From Triticum aestivum (taxonomy: Eukaryota; Streptophyta; Magnoliopsida; Poales; Poaceae): a stretch of DNA of 64,000 nucleotides. Each line of letters begins with the position of its first letter. Positions within the stretch are counted from its first letter, which is position 1. The stretch spans positions 171,903,498-171,967,497 of the forward strand of contig NC_057807.1 of the NCBI RefSeq assembly GCF_018294505.1, read 5' to 3'. The notes under the pieces are model-generated. The model had not been told where the DNA came from. It searched no databases and saw only the letters and a program-made list of their open reading frames with translations. Shown one piece after another: positions 23,666 to 35,140 of this stretch. Both the position numbers and the translations under genes were made by a program.

Positions 23666-25591
23666 CTAGGTTTGCTTGTATCTGATGACTCCCACTCGAT
23701 CACGCATCTCCTGGAAATGTATTCGACCGAGCGCCTTGGTGAAAATGTCCGCGAGCTGATCGCCGATCCGCACGTACTGAACATTGATGCTGCCGTCCTC
23801 GATGCACTGACGGATGAAATGGTAGCGCAGCTCAATGTGTTTGCTCCTCTCGTGAAAGACAGGGTTTTTGCTTAGTGCGATCGCTGACTTGTTGTCGATG
23901 CAGAGCCTGATGGCGCCGTCGTCACGCCCAAGTAATTCTCCAATTAGCCACTTGAGCCAGATGCCCTGACAGGCAGCTCCAGCCGTGGCGACGTACTCCG
24001 CTTCGCACGAGGAGAGTGCGACGATCTTCTGCTTGGCTGACTGCCACGACACTGGACTACCTCCGAGGAAGAAGATGGTGCCACTCGTGCTCTTGCGGTC
24101 ATCTAGGTCTCCCCCGAGGTCCGAGTCGCTGTAGCCGACGAGCTCTGCCCCGCGCTCCTGCCGGGCATAGCAACACCATAGTTGCTGTTTGTCGGCGATG
24201 TACCTGAGAAGCTGCTTCACAGCGGCCCAGTGTTTGCTCGTCGGTGCCTCCACGAACTTGTTGACATACCCGACAGCGTAGGTGATGTCAGGTCGCGTGT
24301 GGGTGAGATAGCGTAGGCTTCCCACCATGCTCCTGTAGTATGTGGCGTCCACGAGCTCGCCGGCCCCCTCCCGCCTGAGCTTGAGGCGCGGCTGCGTCGG
24401 CGTGGCCACGGGGTGACTGTCGGCCATGTCGGCCTTCTCTAACAGCTTGCCAGCGTACGAGGACTGCGCAATGATGATCCGGCCCGGCCTCTGGTCCACC
24501 TCGATGCCGAGGTAGTAGCTTAGTAGCCCCAGATCGCTCATCTTGAAGAGCGCCATCATCTCCTTCTTGAACTCAGTGATCGCCGCCGTGGACGCTCCGG
24601 TGATGATCAAGTCGTCCACGTACACACCCACCAGAAGCCGTCCGCCATGGCCAGTGCGCGTGTACACTGCATGCTCGGATGGGCACTTCTCGAAGCCTAG
24701 AGCATTGAGGCTGCTGTCGAGCTTCGCGTACCATGCCCTTGGTGCCTGACGCAGCCCATAGAGCGCTTTGTGCAGCTGGAGCACCTTGCTCGTCGCGCCG
24801 GCGTGCTCGAATCCGGGAGGCTGCACCACGTACACCTCCTCCTCAAGTTCACCGTTGAGGAAGGCCGATTTGACATCCAGATGGTGCACCTCCCACCCTT
24901 CCTGTGCGGCTGTGGAGACCAACACACGCACGGAGTTGAGACAGGCCACCGGGGCGAAGACTTCTTCAAAATCGATGCCGGCGCGCTGCAGAAAACCCTT
25001 CGCCACTAGACGGGCCTTGTGTTTGATCACCTCACCTGCGGCGTTCCTTTTCTCCTTAAAGACCCACTTCAGGCCGATGGGTCGATGACCTGCGGGCAGA
25101 TCGCGGAGAGAGCAGGTCTCGTTAGACTCAATGCACGCCATCTCTTCAATCATTGATGCCCGCCACACCGCATGGGGCTCCGCTTCTGCGAACGTCGCCG
25201 GCTCTCCCTCGGGTAGCAGGAGGAGATGCTCTGTCCTCCCGCCCTGCGCCGCGTCAAGGTTGACCACATCATCCAGGCGGCGAAAGCGGTGCACGGCGTC
25301 GGGATCGTCTCCGTCGTCGAACATGTCCGCGTCATGAGGTGGCGGGGTTGCGAACTGCACATCATACCAGACAGGGGAGGCAGCGGACGCGCCGCCTGCT
25401 GCTGGCGAGTTCTCTGTCCCGGCATCGGAACCGGAGCGTGGCGATGTAGGCGTGTTCAATCCAGTCCCCCCAGTGGCAGGTTCGGGTGACGGCGGAGCAG
25501 AGGTTCTTGCCAGCATGACCACATCTTCAAGAGGTCCACCATATGCCGAGAAGTCGACGACGAAGGAGCCGCCTGCGCCCGCCGTCTCGTT
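23666..25591 (-). pseudogene. Copia reverse transcriptase and RNase H
   Basis: One open minus-strand frame that runs to the natural end of pol at 23666. The reverse transcriptase region has KWVFKEKRNAAGEVIKHKAR, the KARLVAKGF motif, LDVKSAFLNGELEEEVY and the YVDD catalytic box. RNase H carries GYSDSDLGGD, KSTSGTIFFLGG, LSSCEAEY and the closing KHIELRYHFIR and ADIFTKAL motifs. The domain set looks complete, and no stop occurs inside this part. It is nonetheless separated from integrase by an in-frame TAG at about 25592-25594, so the polyprotein could not be translated whole. These enzymes copy element RNA into DNA in cytoplasmic particles. Confidence 0.93.
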
Positions 25592-27018
25592 GCTCTAGTC
25601 CCAGCTCGCGCTCTCGTCAAACACGACGTCGCGGGACACGTGCACCCGACGCGTCGCTGGGTCGTACACCCTGTACGCCTTGGAGCCGGGCTCATACCCG
25701 ATGTGCACCATGGGAGTGCTCCGGGCGTCAAGCTTCTTGAGAAGGGGGCGCGCGCTCTTGACATGCGCCACGCACCCGAAGACTCGCAGGTGGCTCACCT
25801 CCGGCTTCCTGCCATGCCAAGCCTCGTACGGAGTCGCCCCGTCCATGCTGAACGTGAACGCCTGGTTCCGGAGGTAGACGGCCATGGTTACCGCCTCTCC
25901 CCAGAAGTAGTCTGGCATGCCCTTGGCCTTCATCATGCTCCTTGCCATGCCCACCACCGTCTGGTTGCGCCTTTCGACCATGCTGTTCTGCTGCGGGGAG
26001 TAAGGCGTGGCAGGTGCCGCTGGACTCTGGTGGACGCGAAGTGCTTCGCCAGCTCCGTGGACGTGAACTCTCCACCGCGGTCCGTCCGCAGTGTGCCCAG
26101 CTTACGCCGTGCCTCTGTCTCAACACGCGCCTGGAATTCCTTGACCGCTGCCGCGGCCTCGTCCTTGCTTGTCAGCAGGTTGAGCCACATGTAGCGGCTG
26201 TGGTCGTCCACGAGGAGAAGGAAGTAGCGTCGTCCTCCTGGTGTCGCTGGCGTGATCACTCCGCAGAGGTCCGCATGGATGAGGTCGAGCAGCGCCTCCG
26301 CTCGGTACTTGGCCGTCTGGGGGAACGGTGCCCGGCGTTGCTTGTCGGCAAGGCACGCCTGGCAGAGCTCTCCGGAGTGCTCAATGCCTGGCTGCCCTCG
26401 CACCATTCCTCCCCACGCCATCCTCTGCAGAGCGTCGATGTGAAGGTGATCGAAGCGGGCATGCCAGCGCCATGACACGTTGTCCATGCGCGCACCGAGA
26501 CAGACCGGGCGCATGGGGTGAATGTGCAATTTATACGGGCGATTTGAAGATCGCTTTACCTTGATAATTAGGGCGCCGCGGAGATCGTGGACGGAGAGGA
26601 TGCCATGGTGGACGTTGATGTCGCAGCCGTTCTCGTCGAATTGTCCAAGGCTCACCACGCTGCTCTTGAGCCTGGGGATGTAGTACACGTCCATCAAGGC
26701 GCGTTGCGCTCCCTCGTCGGTGGCGAACGCGACGGTGCCGCGCCCTTCGATCTGGACCACCGAGCCGTCCCTGAAACGCACGGATCCGGTGATCGCGTTG
26801 TCGAGCTCGGTGAATGACACGCGGTCGCCGGTCATGTGGTTGGACACGCCAGTGTCTAGGTACCACACCGGGTCCGGGGCGGCGTCCCCTGCGGTCGGGG
26901 CGATGCTGGACTGCTCCTCGTTGAGGAAGACAGCGCCCTGGGGTGGATCGCGACGACCATCGGCCGGCGACTCCGTTTGGATCGGGTGCACGAGCTCGAC
27001 CACCTCGGTGAACAGCAT
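25592..27018 (-). pseudogene. Copia protease and integrase, frameshifted
   Basis: Minus-strand frame from 27018. The protease region has WYLDTGVSNHMTGD, with the active-site DTG about 55 residues in. The pre-integrase zinc finger follows (WHARFDHLH...CQACLADKQ), then the integrase core with DLIHADLCG and RTDRGGEFTS. After HFAST near 26025 the frame shifts. The core resumes in another frame as MVERRNQTVVGMARSM (25981) and runs through GCVAHVK and ARSTPMVHIGY to a TAG at about 25592. The third catalytic residue (the Glu of the VERRN segment) is present but in the shifted frame. Protease matures the polyprotein and integrase inserts the cDNA. Confidence 0.9.
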
Positions 27019-28008
27019 CTAAGGATCGGCCTCCTCATCGGCCAGGGCGAGAAGGGCCTCCTCCTCCCTCTTCTTCCTCCTGCATTCGCGGGCCTAGTGG
27101 CCCTTCATTCCGCAGTATCGGCACTTCTCCTTGTCCCCGCCGCTCTTGTCGGGGTAGTCCGCGCCGCGCGTGGCGCCACGCCCGCCACCGCGGCCCCTTC
27201 CTCGGCCACGACCGCCACCCTTGCGGCGGTTGTTGTTGCCGTCCGAGGCATGCGGTTGCAGTTTGCTGGCCTGCCACTCCTCCCGAGTGAGAAGCAGCCG
27301 CCCACCTTGGCTGCTGCTGCCGCCTTGTGCGTCGTCGAGGCGGTACTGCACGACGCGCAGTCTGCCGGTGACCTCGTCCAGGGAGAGCGTGCTGATGTCC
27401 AGCAGCGTCTCGATCGCGATCGCCACCTGTGCGAACTGGGGTGGTACCACACGTAAAAACTTGGCCACTGCCTTTGATTCTTCCACGGTGTCGCCAAGGG
27501 CGCGTAGGCCGGCGACGATCCCTGACAAGCGGAGTGAGAAGTCGTCAATCGTCTCCACGTCACGGAAGGTGATGCCCTCGAAGTCACGCCGGAGTTTCTG
27601 CGTGTTGGCCTCGCTCACACGCGTGGCTCCGAGGTGCTGCAAGGCGATGGCGTCCCAGGCCTCCTTGGAGGTCTCCTTCTCGCCCACCGAAGGGAGGCCG
27701 CGCAAGATGGTGATCATCGCATTGCGCTCGTGGTGGTAGGTGACGTCGCCATGGAAAACCGCCCCCCACCAGCCATGGGCCTGAAGGTAGACCTTCATGA
27801 GCAGAGCCCACTCGGCGTAGTTGGTGCGCGTCAGCATCGGGAGCGCGCCCAAAGAGGGCGCCGGCTGCACCATCGTCTGCATTGGCACGTCGCTGCGGCG
27901 GCGAGTTCTTCCCCGATCCTGGGACGGTGCGCGGAGGCGTGGAGGGGTCTCCGAACGCCCTGAGCCGCCCACGGATGCCCTTGCCGCGGCCGTCGGCGTC
28001 CTTGACAT
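27019..28008 (-). pseudogene. Copia gag with two in-frame stops
   Basis: ATG at 28008-28006 lies next to the primer site. The frame encodes a Copia-type capsid protein (LTRTNYAEWALLMKVYLQAHGWW; DDFSLRLSGIVAGLRALGD), then a Gly/Arg-rich stretch (GRGRGRGGGRG) and a zinc knuckle CRYCGMKGH-x4-C. TAG replaces the residue after the knuckle His (27091-27093). A second in-frame TAG lies at 27019-27021, just before the protease frame. Gag, protease and the first part of integrase are in one frame, the usual single-polyprotein Copia layout. Confidence 0.92.
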
Positions 28009-28021
28009 GGCTCTGATGCCA
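28009..28021 (-). other. Copia primer binding site
   Basis: The minus strand reads TGGCATCAGAGCC, one substitution from the initiator tRNA-Met complement TGGTATCAGAGCC, two bases from the 5' LTR. It abuts the gag ATG. Confidence 0.85.
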
Positions 28022-28023
28022 CT

Positions 28024-28346
28024 TGTTGCCTCTCGACTCTCTGAAACACAGCACACACGAGAGATTTTGTGCAGCGAGCTTACAGCTGCTTTTCTGCTTT
28101 CTTCTCATTTTATTCCTTAACAGAAACGATCGTGCCACGGTTCCAATGCTCCGACTGGATCGTGCCATCCCACGATCGAGCACTTGGTCCATGACGAGCT
28201 ACAACTCCTCCCAGATCGCATGAGCGCGTCTTGCAGGAGAGACCAACTAACCTGACGAAAAGGAAAAGCTAACTAAACTTATCTGCTAACTGAACTAACT
28301 GAAACTTAAACTGAACCTGCTAGCTAACCTAGCTTATTGTGCAACA
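28024..28346 (-). repeat. Copia 5' LTR
   Basis: The + strand begins TGTTGCCTCTCGAC and ends TTGTGCAACA. It is 323 bp with about 17 differences from the other LTR. TSD GTCCC follows at 28347. Confidence 0.95.
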
Positions 28347-31023
28347 GTCCCTGCCTCCGAGTCGCCGCTCCATCGCTAGAGACCAAGCTGCCGCCGCGGC
28401 TCTGCTTCCTGTCGAGCAGAGGAGCCCGCTCGTCCGCGTTGACCGCGACCACTCCACGCGCGGGCCATGATCCTCCCGCGACCCGGCTCCCATCTCCACC
28501 AACCTGGGCTTGGCCCATGGTGCGGCCACCCCCCAGCGCCCTCTTTTTTTTCCATTCTGTTAGCCCAGTCAGATTCAGCCCAGTGCATGTTTTTTCCTGT
28601 TCTGCGAATTTGTCCAATTGTCCAGAGAGTGCAGTTTTATAGAAAACCCCTCCATGTTCATGCTTTAGTAACTCCACACCCGTGCATCGGATTAAAATGT
28701 TGTAAATATGAAAAATGCTTAGATTTTCATCTAGTTTCATAATATGCTGCTTTCATCCATGTTTGGAATGTTTAAAATGTTGTTTGATTAAATTTGCTCA
28801 AATGCCATATTAAAATGATTTATTTCATAACTAAATAACAGTAGCTCTAATTTTAATAAACTTTATATGTAAATGGGGTGGAAAAATGCCTAGTTTAACT
28901 TGGTGCACTTACTTTGCATGTTTAACAATATTAAAATATGTTTTAGGGCAGAACAGTACCAAATCTATAATATGGACATGAGGATTTTCCGGAATTGTTG
29001 TTTGTTGTTCCAGCCTCATTTAAACTTGCCTAGATAGTTAGTTTACTTATGTTTCACCTCTTTCCATGTTTAACAACATTAAATATTGTTGTGTACCTAA
29101 AAAAGAGCGAACTAAATAACTCGAATGTGGTGTTTCGTCAACATGCAACTCGTTGCATATTGAGCTCCACTTAATTTGTAGTCTCGTGTGTTGCAGTTTC
29201 CCATGCCATGCCTTATTAAACCGGACATGCATCATACTTGTTTGTGCATCATGCCATATTTATGCTTGTGCATTTACAATGTTGTTTGCTTCTTTCCGGT
29301 TGTGCTTCTTCTCGATAGTCCCTATTTTCGTTGCGATCGTGAGGATTCGTTCGTCTACGCTTGCTTCGTCTTTGCCCGTTCGTCTTCTTCATGGACTCAT
29401 TCTTCTTCCTAGCGGGATTTTAGGCAAGATGACCATCACCTTGGATCTCACTACTATCATTGCTATGCTAGTTGCTTCGTTCTATCGCTTTGCCGCGCTG
29501 CCTATCTCTTGTTGATCAAGCCTCCCAAACTTCCATGTCAGCCTCTAACCTCTTCACCCTTCCTAGCAAACTGTTGCTTGGCTATGTTACCGCTTTGCTC
29601 AGCCCTCTTATAACATTGTTAGTTGCAGGTGAAGCCGAAGATTGCTCAATGATGGACATGATTATTTTCGGATATCACAATATCTCTTATCTAATTAATG
29701 CACCTATATACTTGGTAAAGGGTGGAAGACTCGGCCTTATGCCTGGTGTTTTGTTCCACTCTTGCCGCCCTAGTTTCCATCATACCGGTGTTATGTTCCT
29801 TGATTTTGTGTTCCTTACGCGGTTGGGTGATTTATGGGACCCCCTTGACAGTTCGCTTTGAATAAAACTCCTCCAGCAAAGCCCAACCTTGGTTTTACCA
29901 TTTTCCTACCTAGCCTTTTTCCCTTGGGTTTCCGGAGCCCGAGGGTCATATTTATTTTAGCCCCCCGGGCCTGTGCTTCTCTAAGTACTGGTCCAAACCG
30001 AGCTGCCTACGGGGCCACCTCGGGGAAACTTGAGGGCTGGTTTTACTCATAGCTAGTCTCATCCGGTGTTGCCCTGAGAACGAGATATGTGCAGCTCCTA
30101 TCGGGATTGTCGGCACATCGGGCGGCTTTGCTGGTCTTCTTTTACCATTGTCGAAATGTCTTGTAAACCGGGATTCGAAGACTGATCAGGTTGTCCTGGG
30201 AGAAGGAATATCCTTCATCGACCGTGAGAGCTTGTGATGGGCTAAGTTGGGACACCCCTGCAGCGTATAAACTTTCGAGAGCCGTGCCCGCGATTATGTG
30301 GCAGATGGGAATTTGTTAATGTCCGGTTATAGATAACTTGACACCAGATTCGAAATAAAATGCATCAACCGTGTGTGTAGCCGTGATGGTCTCTTTTCGA
30401 CGGAGTCCGGGAAGTGAACACGGTTTCTGTGTTATGTTTGATGTAAGTAGGAGCTCAGGATCACCTCTTGATCATTACTAGCTTCACAACCGTTTCGTTG
30501 CTTCTCTTCTCGCTCTTATTTGCATATGTTATCCACCATATCATGCTTAGTCGCTGCTGTACCCTCACCACTTTACCTCTTGCTTACCCATTAAGCTTTG
30601 CTAGTCTTGATACCCATGGTAATGGGATTTCTGAGTCCTCGTGGCTCACAGATTACTACAACAACAATTGCAGGTACATATTATGCGATGATCATGACGC
30701 GAGAGTGATGTTTGCTTGTTTTGGAGTTCTTCTTCTGCTTCTTCTTTGATCAGGAGATAGGTTCTAGGTCGGTAGCCTGGGCTAGCAGGGTGGATGTCGT
30801 TTGAGTTTCTGTTTGTGTTTCATCCGTAGTCAGATGATGCTCTTATGTATTGTGATGTTGTATTCGTGTGGCATTGTATGCCTCTTGTATGTATCCCCAA
30901 CTATTATGTAATGGTTTGATGTAATGATATCCACCTTGCAAAAGCATCTTCAAGATGCGCTTCTATCCTTGGTGGGACCTTCGAGTTCCTTTACGATAGG
31001 GTCGCATCTTGGGCGTGACAAGT

Positions 31024-31036
31024 TGGTATCAGAGCC
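31024..31036 (+). other. Y primer binding site (initiator tRNA-Met)
   Basis: TGGTATCAGAGCC, a perfect match to the plant initiator tRNA-Met complement, three bases after the 5' LTR end at 31020. Confidence 0.92.
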
Positions 31037-32725
31037 TCGACCGACCATAGGAGCCCCCTTGATTGTTGGCCGTTGTTGAGTCTAGAAGAAAACTATTTTG
31101 AGTCTTAGGATTATATATATCGGAGAGTAGGATTCTTTTTACTCGTCAGCCCCCTTCGTCGCTCTGGTGAGGACTCTCGATGTAGATGTTTTGTCTTTCC
31201 TCTCCTCAAGTTTTCACAAAAAAAAATTAGGATCACACGGGTATCTTGGGATCGTTACGATATTCTTGTGACGAGTACATTGTTCTTGGTGCCTCTTGAC
31301 ATTTAGGGGTTGTGGCAGTGTCCCGGGGAGTTGAGCTCCGAGGTGTTGTCGTCACAATTTTATCATTGCAGTTCTGGAATACCTGAGTTTTGCCGACATC
31401 GAAAATATCTTTTATGCAGTTGTTGGTGAGATAACCTCGATGCCACCCAGTACTGGGGAGTTCGGGAGTATTGTCATAGCTCGTATAACGAATGCTTTGA
31501 AAAACATTGAGGTACCCGATTTCCGGAGTTTTCTTGGTTATGTGTTGACGGATGGATATAGCTGGATGTAGGGATTGTTAGTTTGGGTGAGATATATTGC
31601 TTCCCCTGTATCCCAAACACCAGATTGCATAACTAGAAAGTTTCGGGAGTTTATAGGTGGGAATTCAAGTAGCTCCTAGAATATCTTTCCGATAGATGCC
31701 TGATATGGGATTGGGTAAATCTCTATCATATGTATTTGTTCCGGCTTATTTCTGCAAGCCAATCCTTTGTTTTGTTTTGAGTTGTGGTATTTGAGTTTCT
31801 TCAATGGCAATTGTTGATTCCATACCTCTCAAGTGGTGTTCCCATATTTCTATGGGAGTACTAATCCTTTTGATCATCGAGATCGTCATGTCAATTCTTT
31901 CCAACCGGCGTGCTTCTCTCCAAGTGGATCCAATCATTTCAACATTTGTGAGATCAATTCTAAGTTTTCTCAACGGTATTCGTTTCATCTGGCCCCAAGT
32001 TGCCTTTGTTTTCCCGCCCTCCCACCCTTTTTCTTGAAGGACTCAGATTTCTTAATCATGTATCCTTTTATTTGTGGGAAGTCTCTTCATTCTTTTCTTT
32101 CAATGTTCTTATTCGGTGATTTCCATGAAGATGCTCAACAGTTTCAAGTTCATCATCCTTCATTGTTGTTTCTTCTCCGGTGGATCCAATTCAAGATTTT
32201 GATATTCATCATATTCCTTTCCTCGTTTCTAATGCTTTCTCATGCCGATGCACCTCTTAATCATTCACTTCTTCCTATTCATTTCTTCTAGAGTGCTGAA
32301 GATATCTCACAAGACTTGTGTTTCCATTCTCAATCCGTTCAAGATATTTCGAGGTTGTTATCTCATTCAAGCCATTTAATTCAACCGGTGAACCTATCTT
32401 TAAAATTGTTCAACGGTGTTTTCTTTTGAGTGGGCCCTAACCCACAGGTCTTTTCTCAGGATCTTACCTGACTCTTCTAATTATTCCGAAGCCATTCCTA
32501 ATTCTTTTTGGGCTGTGATGTAAGAATGGATTCCATCAATCACATGCCTTTTCCAATATCAATTTCAAATTATTTTTCATTGTTGACTCAACCTCTTCGC
32601 TTTTCATTCTCCCGGAGTATCTCAACAATTTTGGTGTTTTTTCTCGTCATCATTCTCAACTTTTGAAGACCGAAGAAGAGTTTCTCTTAAATCTTGTTTG
32701 TTCTCCCGAAGATTCATGTCACTAG
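31037..32725 (+). other. Y internal domain, left part, non-coding
   Basis: No retroelement protein is recognisable. The sequence is T- and TC-rich on the sense strand. It ends at ACTAG (32721-32725), the TSD copy left of FB, and continues at 50718. Confidence 0.75.
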
Positions 32726-33206
32726 TGAGGGAGTCCTGGACTAGGGGGTGTCCGGATAGCCGGACTATCATCATCGGCCGAACTCCAAGACTATGAAGAT
32801 ACAAGATTGAAGACTTCGTCCCGTGTCCGGATGGGACTTTCCTTGGCGTGGAAGGCAAGCTTGGCGATACGGATATGTAGATCTCCTACCATTGTAACCG
32901 ACTCTATGTAACCCTAGCCCTCTCCGGTGTCTATATAAACCGGAGGGTTTTAGTACGTAGGAAAAACAACCATGACAACAATCATACCATAGGCTAGCTT
33001 CTAGGGTTTAGCCTCCTTGATCTCGTGGTAGAACCACTCTTGTACTACCCATATCATCAATATCAATCAAGCAGGAGTAGGGTTTTACCTCCATCGAGAG
33101 GGCCCGAACCTGGGTAAAAACATCGTGTCCCTTGTCTCCTGTTACCATCTGCCTAGACGCACAGTTCGGGACCCCCTACCGAGATCCGTTGGTTTTGACA
33201 CCGACA
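32726..33206 (+). repeat. FB 5' LTR
   Basis: TGAGGGAGTCC to CACCGACA, 481 bp. It shares a GGAAAAACAACCATGAC variant with the FB 3' LTR that the FA LTRs lack, confirming the pairing. Confidence 0.93.
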
Positions 33207-33253
33207 TTGGTGCTTTCACTGAGAGTTCCTCTGTGTCGTCACCGATAGGCTTG

Positions 33254-35140
33254 ATGGCTTCTTCAATCAACAACAACGCAGTCCAGGGTGAGACTTTTCT
33301 CCCCGGACAGATCTTCGTGTTCGGCGGCTTTGCACTACGGGCCAATTCGCTTGGCCATCTGGAGCAGATCGAAAGCTACGCCCCTCGCCATCAGGTCAGG
33401 TTTGGAAGCCTAAACTTCACGGCTGACATCCGCGGAGACTTGATCTTCGATGGATTCGAACCACAGCCAAGCGCGCCGCCCTGTCATGATGGGCACGATT
33501 TAGCTCTGCCCCCAGACAGTACCCTAGAGGCCGCACATGAGTCCGCTCTGACCCATAGTTTGGAGCCGACCGTGCAGATCGAGGACAGGTGGCTGGACAC
33601 CGCCTCGGGAGCTGCAATCTCTACAGCGATGGAGCCGAATACTGACCTTGTCCTTTGCAAAGCTCGTGACTCCGAGGTGCCGGACTCCTTGCCGGACTCC
33701 GAACCTCCTGTGCCCCTGCCAATCGAATCCGATTGGGCGCCGATCATGGAGTTCACCGCTGCGGACATCTTTTAGCACTCACCCTTTGGCGACATCCTGA
33801 ATTCTCTAAAGTATCTCTCGTTATCAGGAGAGCCCTGGCCAGACTGCGGTCAGGATGGTTGGGATGCGGACGACAAAGAAATTCAAAGCCCACCCACCAC
33901 CCACTTTGTAGCCACTATCGACGATCTAACCGACATGCTAGACTACGACTCCGAAGACATCGACGGTATGGACGACGATGCCGGAGACGATCAAGAACCA
34001 GTGCCTACGGGGCACTGGAAGACCACCTCATCATACGACATATACATGGTGGACATCCCAAAGGATGGGAACTGCGAAGAAGCAGTAGAGGCAGATTCCT
34101 CTAAGAAACAGCCCAAGCGCCGACGTCAGCGGCGCCGCTCTAAATCCCGCCACAGCAAGAATGGAGATTCCGGCACCGGAGAAAATAACACCCCAGAGAG
34201 TGCTGAAGACAACCCCCTCCAGCAAGATTCAGCATAGGAGGACGGAATAGCCAGCCCTCAAGAGAGAGCGGCAGACAAGGAGGTTGAGGATGATAATTAC
34301 ATGCCCCCCTCCGGAGACGAGGCAAGCCTCAACGACGACGAATTCGTCGTGCCTGAGGATCCCGTCGAACAAGAGCTTTTTAAACGCAGGCTAATGGCCA
34401 CGGCAAACAGCCTAAAGAAAAAGCAGCAACAGCTTCGAGCTGATCAAGACCTGCTGGCCGACAGATGGACCGAGGTCCTCGCGGCTGAAGAGCATGAACT
34501 CGTACGCCCCTCCAAAAGCTACCCAAAACGCAAGTTGCTCCCCCGATTAGAGGAGGAGGCATATAAACCTTCATCACCAGCGCACAATACAGTAGACCGA
34601 CCACCTCGTGGCCGCGACAGAGAGGCATCTAGGCCCTCCGCTAGAACCGTACCCCGACACCGCTCGAAAAGTGTGAAGCCACGGGGGAATGCGCCGGACT
34701 TGCGGGATATATTGGAGGAGAAGGCAAAACAATCAAGATCTATCTACGGATCACGTGGGCGCCCCACGATCCACGACGACTACCGTCGCGCTGGATACAG
34801 CAACTCCGGTTGGGCCGAACACAGCAGACAAAGCTCTCTCGAGCTACGTCGTGATATTGCCCAATATAGAGGCGCCGCACACCCACTATGCTTCACAGAT
34901 GAAGTAATGGATCATCAAATCCCGAAAGGGTTTAAATCCGTGAACATTGAGTCCTACGACGGCACAACAGACCCCGCGGTTTGGAGCAAAGATTATCTTC
35001 TTCACATCGATATGGCCCGCGGTGACGATCTCCACGCCATCAAGTATCTCCCACTCAAGCTTAAAGGACCAGCTCGGCGTGGGCTTAACAGCTTGCCAGC
35101 AGAGTCAATTGGGTGTTGGGAGGACCTGAAAGCCGCATTC
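33254..35140 (+). pseudogene. FB gag-protease, N-terminal part with two stops
   Basis: ATG at 33254 matches the FA start at 3165. The frame is interrupted by TAG at 33773-33775 (CAG in FA) and TAG at 34235-34237 (CAG in FA), both C-to-T changes. Past these the frame stays open through the KKQPKRRRQRRRSKS basic stretch and into the Gag domain (YDGTTDPAVW; LNSLPAESIGCWEDL). It preserves the base lost in FA at 4439/4440, so the FA frameshift is private to FA. Gag is cut at residues AAF by Z at 35140 and resumes at 44039. Confidence 0.92.

Larger units (their letters stand above)
23330..28346 (-). mobile_element. Ty1-copia LTR retrotransposon, complete but mutated
   Basis: About 5.0 kb on the minus strand, with 323-bp LTRs at 23330-23652 and 28024-28346. 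A perfect 5-bp TSD, GTCCC, lies at 23325-23329 and 28347-28351. The homologous site in the Y 3' LTR has a single uninterrupted GTCCC (53847-53851), an empty-site proof of insertion. All expected parts are present in Copia order: gag, protease, integrase, reverse transcriptase, RNase H. By eye, 17 of 323 LTR positions differ (about 5%), suggesting roughly 2 million years at the rate used for FA. I cannot name the family. Confidence 0.95.
22003..31020 (+). repeat. Y 5' LTR (interrupted by Copia element)
   Basis: It aligns segment by segment with 52557-56520: a start-proximal CATCTCATCTCATAGCATCATG-type region, a GC-rich region (22540-23329), then an AT-rich body from 28640 and the end at 31020. 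The Copia element occupies 23330-28346. No frame in it resembles a known protein. Confidence 0.88.

Noticed and set aside
29153..29515. A 120-codon frame repeated at 54652-55014
   Set aside because: The repetition is only because the two Y LTRs are duplicates. The frame starts at TTG with no ATG nearby and resembles no known protein.
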